Assembly: GCA_004194705.1 (NCBI GenBank)
Contig: SADC01001275.1
Location: 2,108,001-2,172,000, forward strand
DNA length: 64,000 bases
Source of the DNA: Ditylenchus dipsaci
Taxonomy: Eukaryota; Nematoda; Chromadorea; Rhabditida; Anguinidae
Direction: 5' to 3'
Position numbers and translations under genes: made by a program. This document shows, one piece after another, positions 22,078 through 33,768 of this stretch. The notes beneath the pieces are model-generated. The model was not told where the DNA came from. It worked only from the letters and a program-made list of their open reading frames with translations, and searched no databases. Every line of letters begins with the position of its first letter. The first letter of the stretch is position 1.

Positions 22078-22350
22078 ATTTTACTTGGCTTGGCGAAGGC
22101 ATCGGCATCCAGCACAGAGAAAGGTGATTCGCTCCGTCCCATCTTTGCGCTTGTGTCCATTGCTGAACGTCTATTCGTAGCAGCGAGAAGCTGGATTTTC
22201 TGGGCACTTCGTGATTGCTAGCATTCTTCTCCCAATCTTCTCCGTGTGCAGTAACTCAATCCTTTCTCCCTTCATGGCTTGATACGTCGTTAGTACCTAT
22301 GTAGTACCTTTCTCGTTAGTACCTTTCTATAAAATAGGTTGGAGTGACGA

Positions 22351-23167
22351 ATCCCCCCACGGGAGTGATCAGGTGAAGGACATAATCTCATATTCGTGTT
22401 TCTCGACCACGATTTCATGAGAAAACCGCCCGTTTTTTGATTCTGAGAAAAAAATTTCGAACCGCAGGGGGTATCATGGTTTTTAGTACAAAATTTGAAA
22501 ATTTAAATAGGTGCTTTTTGAATTTCAAAGGAATCAAGGGCTGTATTGGGAGGGGAAGGGAATAAAAAGGGCCACTTTTATGGCAGGACGTTAAAAAAGT
22601 AATTTTTGTATTCTTCTACCGTCTTACCATGTTTTTTAACTTGGACCGTGGCAAAAAGACTCTATATGCATTTTATGATCAAGAGTACTTCTCGGAATCA
22701 TGTCTAAGGTAAGTGAGTGCGCGCATCTCTAACTCTCAAGCCCCCTGCGCCCCTTAGAGTTGAGATGCGCACACCCACATACCTTAGACACAAATAACTC
22801 GAAAGTGACTCATGAAATGCGTGAAAAGATGAATGCATGAAAAAGCATGCATACCAGAGTTTATTTATGCGGTAGGCCCCAGTATTCAAAATTATGTTCA
22901 ACATCTTCTTGTTAGTGGGCTCTGTGTGATTAGTGGTTCCTTTTATTCCCTTCTCCTCCCCATACAGCCCTTAATCCCTTTAAAATTCAAAAAGTCGCCA
23001 ATTTAAATTTTTCAAATTTTGACTAAAAATTATGCTATCCCCCCTGTGGTTCGAAATTTTTTCTCTCAGAATCAAAAAAAAACGCGCGGCTTTCTTATGA
23101 AATCGGAGTCGAGAAACACGAACATGAGGTTATCTCTTCCATCTGATCACTCCCCGTGGGGGGGGGG
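22351..23167. mobile_element. Large palindrome with nested TCTAAGG hairpin
   Basis: CCCCACGGGAGTGATCAG (22354) is mirrored by CTGATCACTCCCCGTGGGG (23143), and further matching blocks run inward (GTGTTTCTCGACC; TTCGAACCGCAGGGGG; AGGGCTGTATTGGGAGGGG). The centre holds a separate hairpin of the TCTAAGGTATGTGGGTG family (22700-22800). Non-coding. Confidence 0.75.
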
Positions 23168-23179
23168 ATTCTGAACTCA

Positions 23180-23480
23180 AGCCAAAAAATATACCTTAAA
23201 TTAAATTCTGCGCCTTGTTTTGTAAGAAACCAAGTTAAAAAAACGAAGAGAAGATCAGTGATAAGGAATTTTTTTCGAATTGGCGGCGGACCACCAGACT
23301 CCCGTGAGCATGGTCATTTAAATCGAATTTTCTGTTGGCAAGCTTCGCCGTTGGCGATTTTCTGCGTTGGCGAGATTCGCCGTTGGCCAGTTTTGCCATT
23401 GGCGAGATTGACGTCGGCAAGTATTTTACATTGGCATGTTATGGCGTTGGCGAGTCGGTTGCGTCTCAATAAGTCTAAGA
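23180..23480. repeat. Half CCGCC palindrome and GTTGGCGA array
   Basis: 23185-23290 matches one arm of the CCGCCAATTC family (TTGTAAGAAACCAAG, GAATTGGCGG). 23330-23455 carries about six degenerate copies of a GTTGGCGAGATTCGCC-type unit with alternating orientation. Confidence 0.5.
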
Positions 23481-23888
23481 AATGAATCATTTGTCAAGGA
23501 AAATGACATTTTAAAATTTGTCCCATATGCATTTAAGGGTTAACCCTTGAAAAACGATGTTTTGACTCTGTTGACAAAGTGTACTCTTGCCCTTTTTACT
23601 GTGGAAGAAGATGTATACTAAAATACAGGTAAAAAGACAAAAAAGGGTTCGTAAATTTGTATGTTTTCGTATATACTGTATACATAAAATCGTGGGCTGA
23701 AAAAAGAAACAAAAGAAGATACCTGAGGCCAAAGCGAAGAATGACAGCATCAACAGAAGAGAGCCAGAATTTTTAAACTGAGAGCTGAAAAGAAACAAAG
23801 AGAGAAGATACCGGATTGTATACTTTGAATTGTATATTTTGACAACCATCATATGAAGTTGAAAAATACTCTTGCAACATGTTAGGTC

Positions 23889-23962
23889 ATTATAGTCTAG
23901 TGGTATGTGCGGGCGTGTCGCGTTGGACATGTCTCTGGTTCGAGTTCTCTCTACAATGAGCT
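23889..23962 (+). other. tRNA-Asp-like sequence, probable pseudogene or SINE head
   Basis: TATAGTCTAGTGGTATG resembles the tRNA-Asp D-arm/A-box and GGTTCGAGTTC the B box. The seven-base acceptor halves (TCATTAT and ACAATGA) mostly pair, and a GTC triplet sits at the anticodon position. The T stem does not pair well, so this is likely a degenerate tRNA or the head of a tRNA-derived SINE, not a functional tRNA. Confidence 0.45.
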
Positions 23963-24278
23963 TGATTAAAACAGTGCCGGTGGTGACGACAAATTATCCC
24001 ATAAATTGAATCTCTGTGATTTTATGATTAGTCTTTCTGAACTGGCAAATGTATTTTTTGTTGTATGTAATCATAGTTGGGGGTCATTATACTCAACTAG
24101 TTTTGGCGTAAAAATAATTAAGCCCCAACCTTTTGACTAAAAGGAAGGTGACCCCTCAACTAAAAGTTGACCCTCAACTTTTCTGGCAAAAGTCTGAAAA
24201 TTTCAGATTCTGTTTTACAAAGTTTGCCTATTATTCACTCTTATTCGCTTCTGTTGTTGAATACTTGTTAATCATCAG

Positions 24279-27200
24279 AAATTCAAGCCGTGAATCGAGA
24301 TAGTCAGCTAGCGCTCGCTATTCCTTTAAATCTAGTAGTTGGAGAACTTGATGAAGAATTCCAAGAAAACAGTTACATTCGGCAGCCAGACATGAAATAT
24401 CTCCATCGCTCGTTTGTAATCTTTCAGCAGGAAGACAGACGATGCATTTTACTAGAGCTGGAAACGGGACGGGATCCCGCCCGATCGATTTTCGGGCGAA
24501 AATCCCGTCTCGGAATCACGCCCGATCATTTTCCAAAATCCCGATCCCGAAATTTGGCGAATCCCGACGAAATTTATCAAATAAAATGACATACATTTGA
24601 CGCAATTTTCTTTGCAAAATTGATTTTTTGCTCTCTTTCCGATATAATTTTCACTTGATTGTTATAGCTATGAGCGTTATTTGGAGCATAGAACTTTTCG
24701 AGAAACTGTCATCGTTTGAATCCAAAGACTGCCAACCGATTCGTTACAAAAACTGATTCGTTACACCGATTCGTTACACTGACGATTCGTTACACCGATT
24801 CGTTACATTGACGATTCGTTACACCGATTCGTTACATTGACGATTCGTTACACCGATTCGTTACAGAAAAAATATTTTTTGACCAAAAATCGACTTTTTG
24901 ACTTGGGGACCAAGGTAAACACCTGGATACCGTTTTTATTCATTAAAAAGGTATTCTTTTACCTGCCTGCCTTCGGCAGGCACCCTAATTCAATAGGAAG
25001 CCCTTTGGGGTACATGGTCCGGGATAAGGCTGACCCTTCGGGGGTGCATTGTCCGGCAAGGGCTGACCCTTCGGGGGTACATTGTCCGGGCAAGGCTGAT
25101 CCTTTGATTGCTCATAATATAAGGTGGTTTACCTTGGTCCTCCAAGGCAAAAAGTTGATTTTTGGTCAAAAAAATATTTTTTCTGTAACGAATCGGTGTA
25201 ACGAATCGTCAATGTAACGAATCGGTGTAACGAATCGTCAGTGTAACGAATCGGTGTAACGAATCAGTTTTGTAACGAATCGGTTGTATACCGAATCCAA
25301 ATGCGGAATGTGCAAAAAATCAATCAAAATGTCGGCAAAACTACGGTTTGTGATACTGGCTCAAAAAGACCGGAAATGATGTTCTAAAGCCGTTTTAACC
25401 GTTAAAACGATAGACAAGGCATAAAAATGATTGGGAAAGCACTTTTCAGGTAAATTTTTTTGACTTAAATCTAACATTTTGCCTTGGGGGACCAAGGTAA
25501 TTTAAGTCTGGAGGGTACCTAGATACCAAAAAGATGGGATTCGAACACAGTTTTGTTGACTGGGGCCTACCGCATAAAGAAACTCTGGTTTGCATACATT
25601 TTATGCATCCAGAGTTACTTTCGAGTGATTTGTGTCTAAGGTATGTGGGTGTGCGCATCTCAACCCTAAGCCCCACGCGCCCTCGCGACGGGGGTGCGCG
25701 CACTCACTTACCTTAGACATATTTCCGAGCAAGACTCGTGATCATAAATGCACTAAAGACTCTTTTTGCCCAGCTTAGTGAACAAAATAGAGTAGAATAC
25801 GCTTAAACACACACACACCCTTTCAGGTTGGTTTGCTTTGGTCCCCCAAGGCAAAAAGTCAAATCTTAGTCAAAAAATTTTACCTGAAAAGTGATTTCCC
25901 AATCCTTTTTACGCCTTTCTATCGTTTTTAACGGTTAAACGGCTTTAGAACATCATACCGAAGTCCGGTAAAAATCTCTGAGTGCAGCACAAAAGGCTTC
26001 TCGTTCAAGCAAAATCACACGATGAATTTGCTGCTAAACTCAGAGAACTCTCTTTGTTGGACAAAAAAGTGATTCATCACATAGCTTGTGCTAACCTTCC
26101 CTTTGCCAGTGTTGACCACCGACATTTACGCGAAATGTTTATTTTTTAAACAAAGCTTGTTGATAAATTAATATTCTTATTGAATTATGTCGATTATATT
26201 AAGCGTATCCATATGAAGTGTTTACTGAAGGTGTATTTGTAATCATAGAGCAATGTTTGAGGGTAATTTCTTGTAAAACACAAAAAATGGAAAAATCCCG
26301 AAATTTGAATTTTTGGTAGGTTAGAGATGCACGCACTCACTTACCTTAGACATGATTCAAAGCAAGACTCTTGATAAAAAATGCATAAAGAGACTCTTTT
26401 TGCCCAGATCCAGTGACCAAAATGAGGTAGAATACCTTAATACAAGGTAATTTACCTGGGTACCCCAAGGTAAAAAGTCAGATTTTGGTAAAAAAAATTT
26501 CCAAAAAATCCATTTTTTGTGTGGAAAATGTCAGAAAATAATTTTTTTATCGTTTTAAGCATTTAAAAACTATTTAGGAGTCGTCTAAACATGATTTATA
26601 AATATGTGAAAAATTCGCCCACGCCACGAAGCCTCCGAAGGGCGCGGGGGGCTTGGCAGCTTGGAGTTGATATGCGCACACCCACATGCCTTAGACACAA
26701 ATCACTTCAAATCACCTTTTTCTTAGTCCACCAAGGCGGAAAGTCAAATTTTGGTCAAGAAAAAATTTTAAAGTCATCTTCCACCACCTGAAAACATGTT
26801 TTCTACACGTTTCAGGTGCTAAAAACTCGAAAAAGTGGTCTCAAGCCCTTTTTCGAGGACTACATATACTGTACTTTAGCCCGTCTTAGTTAGGGGTTTA
26901 GGTACTATGAAGATTCAATCAAAATAAGCTCAAGTCACTACGACTCTTTTCAACAGCACGGCAACTCCGGAGGCAAAAGAAATGATCAACAAAGACTTTT
27001 GCAAAGATAAATATAAAAAAATGAGTGTCATATACCAAAGAATATAAATGCTAACATAGACAATGGTGGAAATCGCTACAGGTTAGAAGCTTCCAAAGTG
27101 GGAATTTTTTCGGCAATGGACATATTTTGAACGAGGTGTTGACTGGAGGTAAATCTGAAAATCGTCTATCTCACCGAACTGCAATGCAGCTGTGAAAAAA

Positions 27201-27394
27201 GCAAGATAAGTGCGGTGCGAATTTCACGAATAATTATGGCAGTTGAGCGTATTTTTATTCTTTTAGACTCCTCGATCTACAAACAACCTGAACAGAAGCA
27301 CGCTAGCACTGCCGCTCTGCTTACTCTTGCTTCAAAGCATGCTGCCGAACCAATTGCGGAAGAGGTTCATAACCTGATGAACAAATACATTTGA
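24279..27394 (+). CDS. Possible host gene, unidentified, exons separated by repeats
   Basis: Candidate exons: 24279 to about 24458 after a clean ATCATCAG acceptor, with coding-like residues such as LALAIPLNLVVGELDEEF; one near 26957 (TATPEAKEMINKDFCKDKY); 27082-27148 (after CTACAG, donor GTAAAT); and 27267-27394 (after TTTTAG, ending at TGA), which includes STAALLTLASKHAAEP. The last two join in phase. The first exon has no visible donor because a GGGATC-rich repeat follows it. I do not recognise the family, and the exons may belong to more than one gene. Confidence 0.35.
24738..25290. mobile_element. Palindrome with CGATTCGTTACA arrays
   Basis: The left arm has about eight copies of CCGATTCGTTACA/ACGATTCGTTACA (24739-24865); the right arm has the complement (25188-25285). 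Inside lie an inverted TTTTTGACCAAAAATCGACT pair, a TGCCTTCGGCAGGCA hairpin, and three direct copies of a 'gctgacccttcggg' unit. No TSD could be defined. Frames inside are repeat-derived. Confidence 0.75.
25369..25974. mobile_element. TCTAAGG/CCTTGGG-family palindrome
   Basis: GACCGGAAATGATGTTCTAA at the left is mirrored by TTAGAACATCATACCGAAGTCCGGT at the right (two mismatches), with CCGTTTTAACCGTTAAAACG arms, a GCCTTGGGGGACCAAGG block and a central hairpin (25633-25722) of TCTAAGGTATGTGGGTGTGC. Further copies or fragments: 22700-22800, 26325-26780, 36520-36600 and 47460-47920. Confidence 0.7.
25990..26148 (+). pseudogene. hAT-like transposase fragment
   Basis: A short frame ends at TAA 26146-26148 and contains KKVIHHIACANLPFASVDHR, which resembles the LPF-x-x-V region N-terminal to the catalytic domain of hAT transposases. 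No upstream BED finger or downstream dimerisation domain is found nearby. Confidence 0.45.
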
Positions 27395-28170
27395 AGGATT
27401 CGCGGGGTCTCCACGCTACAATACTGCCATTTTTTTTTCAAAACAAATACAGCTTAATATTCTGGTTAGACCAAGCGATTTTTTAGATGACAAGAAGAAC
27501 TAAGCTTGAACAGATGATATTATGAATCCGCCTGGAGCAGCTGAATACGGCGAAAGCAGATTGGAGATGCATCGATTTGGGGATGAAAATTTCAGTCGAA
27601 TTGGATTTACTTCGTTGTTTAAAAAGTTGAAATGAATATATGATGAAGCGTAGTGAAAACAAGAGCCTAGAAGCAAAATTTATAAACAGCTGTAGAAGGT
27701 TGCATTGTGGTGAAATTTATCTAGAGCTAGGTAAGCCACCTAGCTAGTACGCAAGCCATCTGTTCAATACCTAAACCACCTACAAGATACCTTAACGAGC
27801 TAAATGATGCCTGAACCAACTATAGAGTTTCCTTTTACAGAGTATCTAAAAAATGTTGGCTAAATTCAATTTACTGGTTTGGTGTTTGATAAGTAAGTTG
27901 AGTAAAAGGTGATGTAAACAACAATTTTTGAGAATTCAACGGTAAGTTTTGAGGAGTCAACGAAGAAATTGAGGGGTCAACCTAATAAGTTGAGGGTCAA
28001 CCAAGTTGATCCCTAAAAGTTGAGGGTGGGCTCAACCTGGAGGTCAACTTTTGGGTTCAACATTGAGGGTCAACTTTTTAGTTGACCCTAAGCTAAAAGT
28101 TGAGGGTCAACTACGTTGACCTCAACTATGATTACATCAATTTACCACACATTTAATTTAAACAATAAAT
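27395..28170. other. No gene; GTTGAGGGTCAAC repeats
   Basis: 27940-28130 has about ten degenerate copies of GTTGAGGGTCAACTT in both orientations. The same unit occurs at 24150-24185, so the pair may be the ends of a larger element spanning 24.1-28.1 kb that includes the candidate gene above. Confidence 0.45.
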
Positions 28171-28806
28171 TTATAGAACTGGGGTCTTATTCCTACAAAC
28201 ATTTGTCCCACTATTTATACTTGTCACAGAAAATTGTTTAGTCAACTGTCCAATGCGAATAGTTGTCTTTTTGAGAGCATACTTTCGGATGAAAACACAA
28301 CTGAGCTCATCAATAATGTAGGCCAAATGAGATAAATGAGCACCCAGTTGTTTTTGGCGTTGACGAATCTGTTTAAGACGGTCTTCAGTCTCACTGAACG
28401 CCTAGAAACCAAACAATTCTTCTATTCATTTTTTGAAAAACTGTGGTATCTTACCCTTTTAACAGTTATCACATCGTCTTCTTCTTCTTTTTTAATCCTC
28501 AACTTCCACCGACAACTTCGGAAACTGAAATTTTTAGAAAATACTTTTTTCTGCCACCAAAAATTGTTGGAGAATTTTTTTGGCACAAATTTAGATAAAC
28601 CCAGGGAACCAAGCTCTTACCGTTCTACTAGAAGTTCTCTGTCAATGTCTCTATCTTGATCCTGCTCTTTTTGAGCAGTATTAAAATTGTCAGAGAGTGG
28701 GAGCAATAGCAGGAGCAAAATTTTGAATTTATACAACACCGACTACCATGTTTTGAGCACTTTTCCAAAAATTCTGACGTGAGAGTGTTGTCTATTTCTT
28801 CCAACA
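28171..28806 (-). CDS. Unidentified coiled-coil protein, four exons
   Basis: Read on the minus strand: start ATG at 28806 with MLEEIDNTLTSEFLEKCSKH (exon to about 28742), then 28661-28621, 28524-28455 and 28401-28171 (stop TAA). Exons 2-4 have good splice sites and join in phase. The first junction needs either another small exon or a one-base correction. The protein has an acidic run (KKEEEDDV) and a glutamine/arginine-rich coiled-coil-like stretch (ETEDRLKQIRQRQKQLGAH). No family recognised. Nothing indicates its compartment. Confidence 0.55.
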
Positions 28807-28849
28807 TAGGTGCGTTTCGCAAATTGTGTATAATGCGGAATTTCAAAAC

Positions 28850-29365
28850 TTTTTCATTTTCGCAGTTCTATCTAAGGTTGGGATTTTTCTCGAAAAGAAT
28901 CTTTTCGGGGAACTTATTACAGCCCGTATAACTAGTGTTGGCAGTTAGGGGGTCGAGCTAGAACCGAGAACAAGAATTGCAAAATTTTCGAAAAACGAGA
29001 TTCTCGAACGGCCTAAATAGGCTTCAGGGACTAACAGGCCGATGGTGGGACTATTTTATAAGGAATAGGCACAAATGCTCATCCCTGCGTTGGGTTCGAC
29101 TAGTATATGGTTCTTAATTTTGAACAAATTTTAATCGCAAAAAAAATAATTCAAAATATATTTTCGCAATAAAAGAGCTGTCCCCCGCGACAGCATCCCA
29201 AGACGAGTTAATCGTTCGGTATAACTTGCACAAAATCGGTAACTTAAAAACAGTCACCTACACTTAACTATACAGTTGACTACAGACACCCATTTATTAA
29301 CTTAACAGTTAACTGTAGTTAACTGCCAATTAAAGGTTTAAAGGGCCATTGCCGTCTACGACAAC
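28850..29365. other. No gene recognised
   Basis: Upstream of the minus-strand coiled-coil gene. Contains small TTAACTGTAGTTAACTG-type inverted words near 29270-29330 only. A promoter cannot be defined from sequence. Confidence 0.45.
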
Positions 29366-29755
29366 GGTTGTCCCCGCCAATTCAAATTTTTTTCTTAATC
29401 GTTGGATTTACTTACGAATTTTTCAACTTGGTTTTAACAAGACTATACAGTCAAACCTCTATATAACGGCACCCCTAGGGACCGCAAAAAAGTGCCGTTA
29501 TATAGAAGGTGTCGTTATGTAGAGGGTTTACTTTGACTGAATTTTAGTCTAACCGACAAATTGGTCTTATTTTGGGTGCCGTTATATAGAGGGTGCCGTT
29601 ATATAGAGGTGCCGTTATATAGAGGTTTTACTGTACCTAAAATTGAATTTTAGGCCTTGTTTTGTTAGAAATTAAGTTGAAAAATTCGTACAGAAGTTTA
29701 ATGATTAGGCAAAAAAATTTAAATTGGTGGGGACAATTCAAAACAGGTGGCAATG
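29366..29755. mobile_element. CCGCCAATTC palindrome with nested pogo-type MITE
   Basis: Left arm (GTCCCCGCCAATTCAAATT) and right arm (AATTTAAATTGGTGGGGAC) are inverted. The TTTTAACAAGACTATA/TACCTAAAATTG centre is split by the TA-flanked element 29449-29633. Confidence 0.7.
29449..29633. mobile_element. Pogo-type MITE
   Basis: CAGTCAAACCTCTATATAAC at the left, GTTATATAGAGGTTTTACTG at the right, TA on both sides (29447-29448 and 29634-29635). The subterminal unit TATATAACGGCACC repeats twice or three times per arm. Confidence 0.75.
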
Positions 29756-29855
29756 GCCCTTTAAGGTGGTTTCACAATGAGTGTCAGACTCAGTGCGCGC
29801 CTTGGCGTACTGTTGGCTGTAATTCTTTTTCTTTATTGAGAAAAAAATTATGTTA

Positions 29856-30015
29856 CAGTCGAGTCTCGATTTAACGATCACCCGATTTAACGATCACCTG
29901 GATCGGTCCCTTCAATAATAAATTCCGTCAAATTACCCCTCGATTCAACGATCACTCTCGATTTAACGATCACCTGGGTCGGTCCCAGGGTGATCGTTAA
30001 ATCGAGACTCGACTG
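29856..30015. mobile_element. Pogo-type MITE, AACGATCACC variant
   Basis: CAGTCGAGTCTCGATTTAAC and its complement GTTAAATCGAGACTCGACTG form the ends, with TA at 29854-29855 and 30016-30017. Four GATTTAACGATCACC units are inside. Confidence 0.8.
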
Positions 30016-30049
30016 TAGTCCGTTTTGTAGCTAAGATTCAGGGCTCTTA

Positions 30050-30326
30050 CCGTATATTCTCGATTAGAAGGCCCCTCTCTAATAGAAGGCCCCTCTCTAA
30101 TAGAAGGCCCTCTCTAATAGAGGGCCCCCCTTGAGGACCTATATATCAGCCTAGAAAAAGAAATTCGCAAATCTGTTTTTCGCGTTTTCTTAGTTAGCAC
30201 GAGCTTACCTGATTCCACTTTTAAAATTTTGGTTGAGCACGCAAAAATCTCAAAATCGACCCAAATTTTTCCGACTTTTTTAGGGTTGAAAAATAGAAGG
30301 CCCGGGCCTTCTAATAGAGAATATAC
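30050..30326. mobile_element. CCGTA-family MITE
   Basis: Starts CCGTATATTCTCGATTAGAA after a TA and ends with the diverged complement TTCTAATAGAGAATATACG. Inside are CTCTCTAATAGAAGGCCC repeats and the family block CTTAGTTAGCACGAGC. Confidence 0.7.
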
Positions 30327-30639
30327 GTATATGAGATATTAACAATCAACATCTGATTGCAAAATTTTGGATAAAAATGCCAAGTCTGACACTCAATCTG
30401 AAAGTCGACCGGAGTGTCATACTCAGTGTCAGTCAGAATTTTTATCCAAAATTTGCAATCAGATGTTGATTGTTAATAGCTCATATAAGAGCCCTGAATC
30501 TTAGCTACAAGACGGACTAACATAATTTTTTCTCAATAAAGAAAAAGAATTACGGCCAAAAGTACGCCAAGTCGCGCACTGAGTTTGACACTCATTGTGA
30601 AAGCCGCTTCATAATTTGTACGCGCAGCGCCATGTGCAA

Positions 30640-30757
30640 AATTTGAATTTGCGGGGACAGCTCTCTTTCGTCTCTCACTACACTCTTTATAGTTATTTGG
30701 ACGACTCAAAAAGAGTACAGCGCTAGACGAAAGAGAACTGTCCCCCACCTATTCTAA
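30640..30757. mobile_element. Small palindrome, CTCTTTCGTCT family
   Basis: GGGGACAGCTCTCTTTCGTC is mirrored by GACGAAAGAGAACTGTCCCC. Same family as 5229-5345. Confidence 0.7.
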
Positions 30758-31322
30758 TTGGACGGTACTTTTTTTTGCCCTCTAATTACTTCTTTTTGCC
30801 CGCTAAATCTTTTTCGCACATGCCGCTGCGCGCAAAAACCATAGTCCTTTGTCAGTTAACTATAAATAGCTGTCCAACACCAATACACTGGTTTTTCTAG
30901 CTGGGATATAGTGGCTGAAAAGTTCGAAAGAGTAAAAGAACTACAGAAATCAGAAATGAAAAATTAAAACTTGAGCAATTGCAGCACACATCTCATGTTG
31001 TTGCAAATTCGAATATTCTCCGGCCAACCCTAGTTCTAACAAATTTATTTTTATTTTTTCGTGACTTAAGCCAAGCCTTAGGTGTAGAGAAGGCTAGCTT
31101 ATGTTAGGACAGGCCCGAATTTGTGCCTCAATCTGCGAAAAACAGCGAAAACATTTTTTTGAATTCCCGCATTATACAAAATTTCCACATTTATTTTCTT
31201 GATCAGTTCCATCCTTAATTGATTTTTAACTAGCTCACTCAAGTATTGACATCAGTAGACTCCGCTGTGCCATCCGCAAGTGGAATAGAGTGGAGCTAGC
31301 TCCTTTGCCACAAATTATACTC

Positions 31323-31593
31323 TCATAGCGCTTTCTCAGTCGAACAACTGAAAAATACTTTTTCGTGGACTTGCAATTTTTCGGAGAACTACCTCGCCAA
31401 GTCCACTGGAACTCTAGCAGCTTCATGTTTGTGCCTAGAATATTAAATTGAGGCATCACTACAAAGCGCATAAATTGTGCTTACAGTTTGCCAAGCTGGC
31501 TCTCAGCCACCACCTGATTTACCGTCTCTCAGAAAGTGATAGCAACATTTTTTGGCTTACAAGCACTGTCAACAGCGAAGAGGTTATAGTGCC
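31323..31593 (-). CDS. Unidentified gene, last four small exons
   Basis: Minus-strand exons 31593-31561, 31513-31485, 31434-31393 and 31347-31323 (stop TGA) are joined by introns of 47, 50 and 45 nt with consistent phases (0, 2, 2). The peptide includes SSLLTVLVVAESQLGKLHKH and EAARVPVDLASCSTEKAL at the end. Clean GTAAGC/GTAGTT donors and poly-T acceptors support it. Upstream exons were not found. An alternative reading of the same exons in another frame, ending at 31235, is possible. No family recognised. Confidence 0.5.
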
Positions 31594-31692
31594 CTGCAAA
31601 CATGTAATTTGTTAAACATTACAAGCATTTCTTCAATTCGCTATTTAAAAAAGAGGTTTGTCACATGCTTTCCAGAATGGATTTTATAAATA

Positions 31693-31815
31693 TCGTATTT
31701 ATTCTAATAGAACCAGACTCCCTCGTTTTTGGGCTAAGATATCATAGTTAGGGCCATTTTTGAGTTATAATTGATTTATAAAATATAGCCGGATCTGGCT
31801 CTATTAGAATAAATG
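31693..31815. mobile_element. CCGTA-related short MITE
   Basis: TATCGTATTTATTCTAATAG at the left and CTATTAGAATAAATGTGGT at the right are inverted. It lacks the internal family block. Confidence 0.5.
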
Positions 31816-32324
31816 TGGTTTCTCTATATAGTATTTGGACTATGTTTGTCCGCTGCGTCGGACATTCAGTAACCGGCACTTTTGACGCCCGCCACCGTAG
31901 CAATAACGAAAAAAACTTAAAGTAGAATGATGAAAAAAATTGTGAATAAATTCGTTTTAAACTTTTTCGTCACATTTTAAGAAGAGGATTTGTAGAAGTT
32001 ACACGACAAAAACCAACCACAATACCAGTGGCAATAGCTACGGTTCTGCCACAATAAGTTACCATTTCTATGTCTCCAAACCCAATCGCGAAGAATGTCT
32101 AAAAGACATCAGGTATTAATGTAAAATCATAGATTTATCAAGACGATCCCACCACAACTTCAAACCATATGTAATCTAGGAAGTAATGGGCATTGGAGAA
32201 CGAGTTGTTTGTGGCATAACTAAATGTTTATAATATTTGTGGTTAATAACCAGAAATGGATTGTTCCTACCGTTCACACTGAGTCATTATCCAACTCATT
32301 ACCGTCCAAAAGGCCAGAGTGCCT

Positions 32325-33768
32325 ATGCTTAGAATGCTCAAGGGTCTTTCACATAGAAGGCTTCTCAGCACAAATGGAAAGTCTACTAGCACCTGGTTAA
32401 ATGAAGCTATTGCTCTAAAACCAAATAAAGTATTATTTTTGGTAGTTCAGTTTTTAGACCGGGCTTTTTTTTGCTTTCGATTTTTTAAAACAGGTTCATC
32501 ATGAAATTATGGTGTCTAACTTAGCCCAAAAACTTCATTTTACGCATAAGGTATCGTATTCTTGCAAGCTGGGATTCGGTCGGGTTTAGACTGCTCGGTT
32601 TAAAAACGGTTAGTTTACACCCGATCATTAATTGGCCAAAAAAATTTGTTTCTGGTTAACTGACCGGTCCGATTAAATGATTATTAAATGAACAAATTAA
32701 CTCAGAAAGCCGAAAAATTCAAGAATCGGGAGTTACAAGAATTCATCGTAGACTCCGCTGTAGACTCCGCTGTAGGCTCGTAGACTCTTTAATCTTATTT
32801 CATGGTCAAACCAGTGCGTAACCCAATAAATAATAAATTTTGTTGCCTTTTGAAAATAAACTCAACCTTGTAGATGAATCCTAAAAATCAATATTTACAT
32901 TAAAATGAATAAGAATTATTGAAATACTTGGTGTGTAGCAGAGTGCAGGACCATAAAGCGACCCACTAAATAGAGCCTCAAAAACATAGGAATAGTCATT
33001 AGGACATGGACTGGAATGTAGACTCTGCGGTCAAGACGAGCACCAACAAGACCTAGGTTTGGCCAACTCAGCTGTTGACTGCCTAAACTTGATCAATTTG
33101 AAACGTTCAAATTAAAAGAATGAAAAAAAAACCTGGAAAAGGACAGCATGAGCAGATCAACAGCTCTACAGCTAGCTTTATTTTAGTTGTTTTTGATAGA
33201 ACTAACATTTTTGACCAGTATCTGCTGATAAATCTGGAATGTGATGTGTTATATAAGATGGTAAAGTTGGGTATCCGTTTTCAGGTACTGGGTTTTAAAA
33301 CCCGGAAATTTGAAGCTTCGGATCTCTTTCCAACTACTTAATTTCAAAATGTTGGTTTTTGAGACCGGTTCTCAGTAGCCGACTTAGAAAATTTCAAATG
33401 TTTTTCTCACAGGACAGACTCGTAGAAATTAGAACGTTTGTAAATAAAAGGATCAGCAGAAACGCTGATCTGGCTAATAATCCAACAATGCATTCGAAAA
33501 AAGTAAAGACACGTGGCAGTTTATCAATAAGTTATGATGTCCGTATTTTTTTCTTGTCGATGCTGTGTTTTTTCGTTGTTAGCACTACGGAATCAAACAT
33601 TTAAGTGTCCAAAAGCCAAAACAAAAAATTATACTTGGATTGTGCATAAGCTATAAAAGAAGTGCACCATAAAGTCACAGAAATTATTTTAGGTTGTATG
33701 TTAACCCTGCAAGTAATCGAAATTCTAACCTAATTCTTGCTAAGCAACTGAAGAATCGATTGGGATAA
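32325..33768 (+). CDS. Tentative gene with mitochondrial-presequence-like start
   Basis: Exon 32325-32429 begins MLRMLKGLSHRRLLSTNGKS, basic and Ser/Leu-rich with no acidic residue early, as expected of a mitochondrial presequence. Exon 32494-32550 (VHHEIMVSNLAQKLHFTHK) joins in phase, as does 33413-33502 (DRLVEIRTFVNKRISRNADL onward). A terminal exon at 33693-33768, ending LAKQLKNRLG then TAA, has a good acceptor but is out of phase with the previous exon, so an exon is missing or a base is wrong. No family recognised. Confidence 0.4.

Larger units (their letters stand above)
29768..30606. mobile_element. Palindrome hosting two further insertions
   Basis: TTTCACAATGAGTGTCAGAC (29770) is mirrored by GTTTGACACTCATTGTGAAA (30583), and GATTGCAAAATTTTGGATAA is mirrored across about 30400. 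The left arm is interrupted by the pogo-type MITE 29856-30015 and the CCGTA element 30050-30326, giving three layers. Confidence 0.75.

Noticed and set aside
23889..23962. Functional tRNA-Asp gene
   Set aside because: The T stem does not pair and the acceptor has a mismatch, so it was kept only as a tRNA-like sequence.
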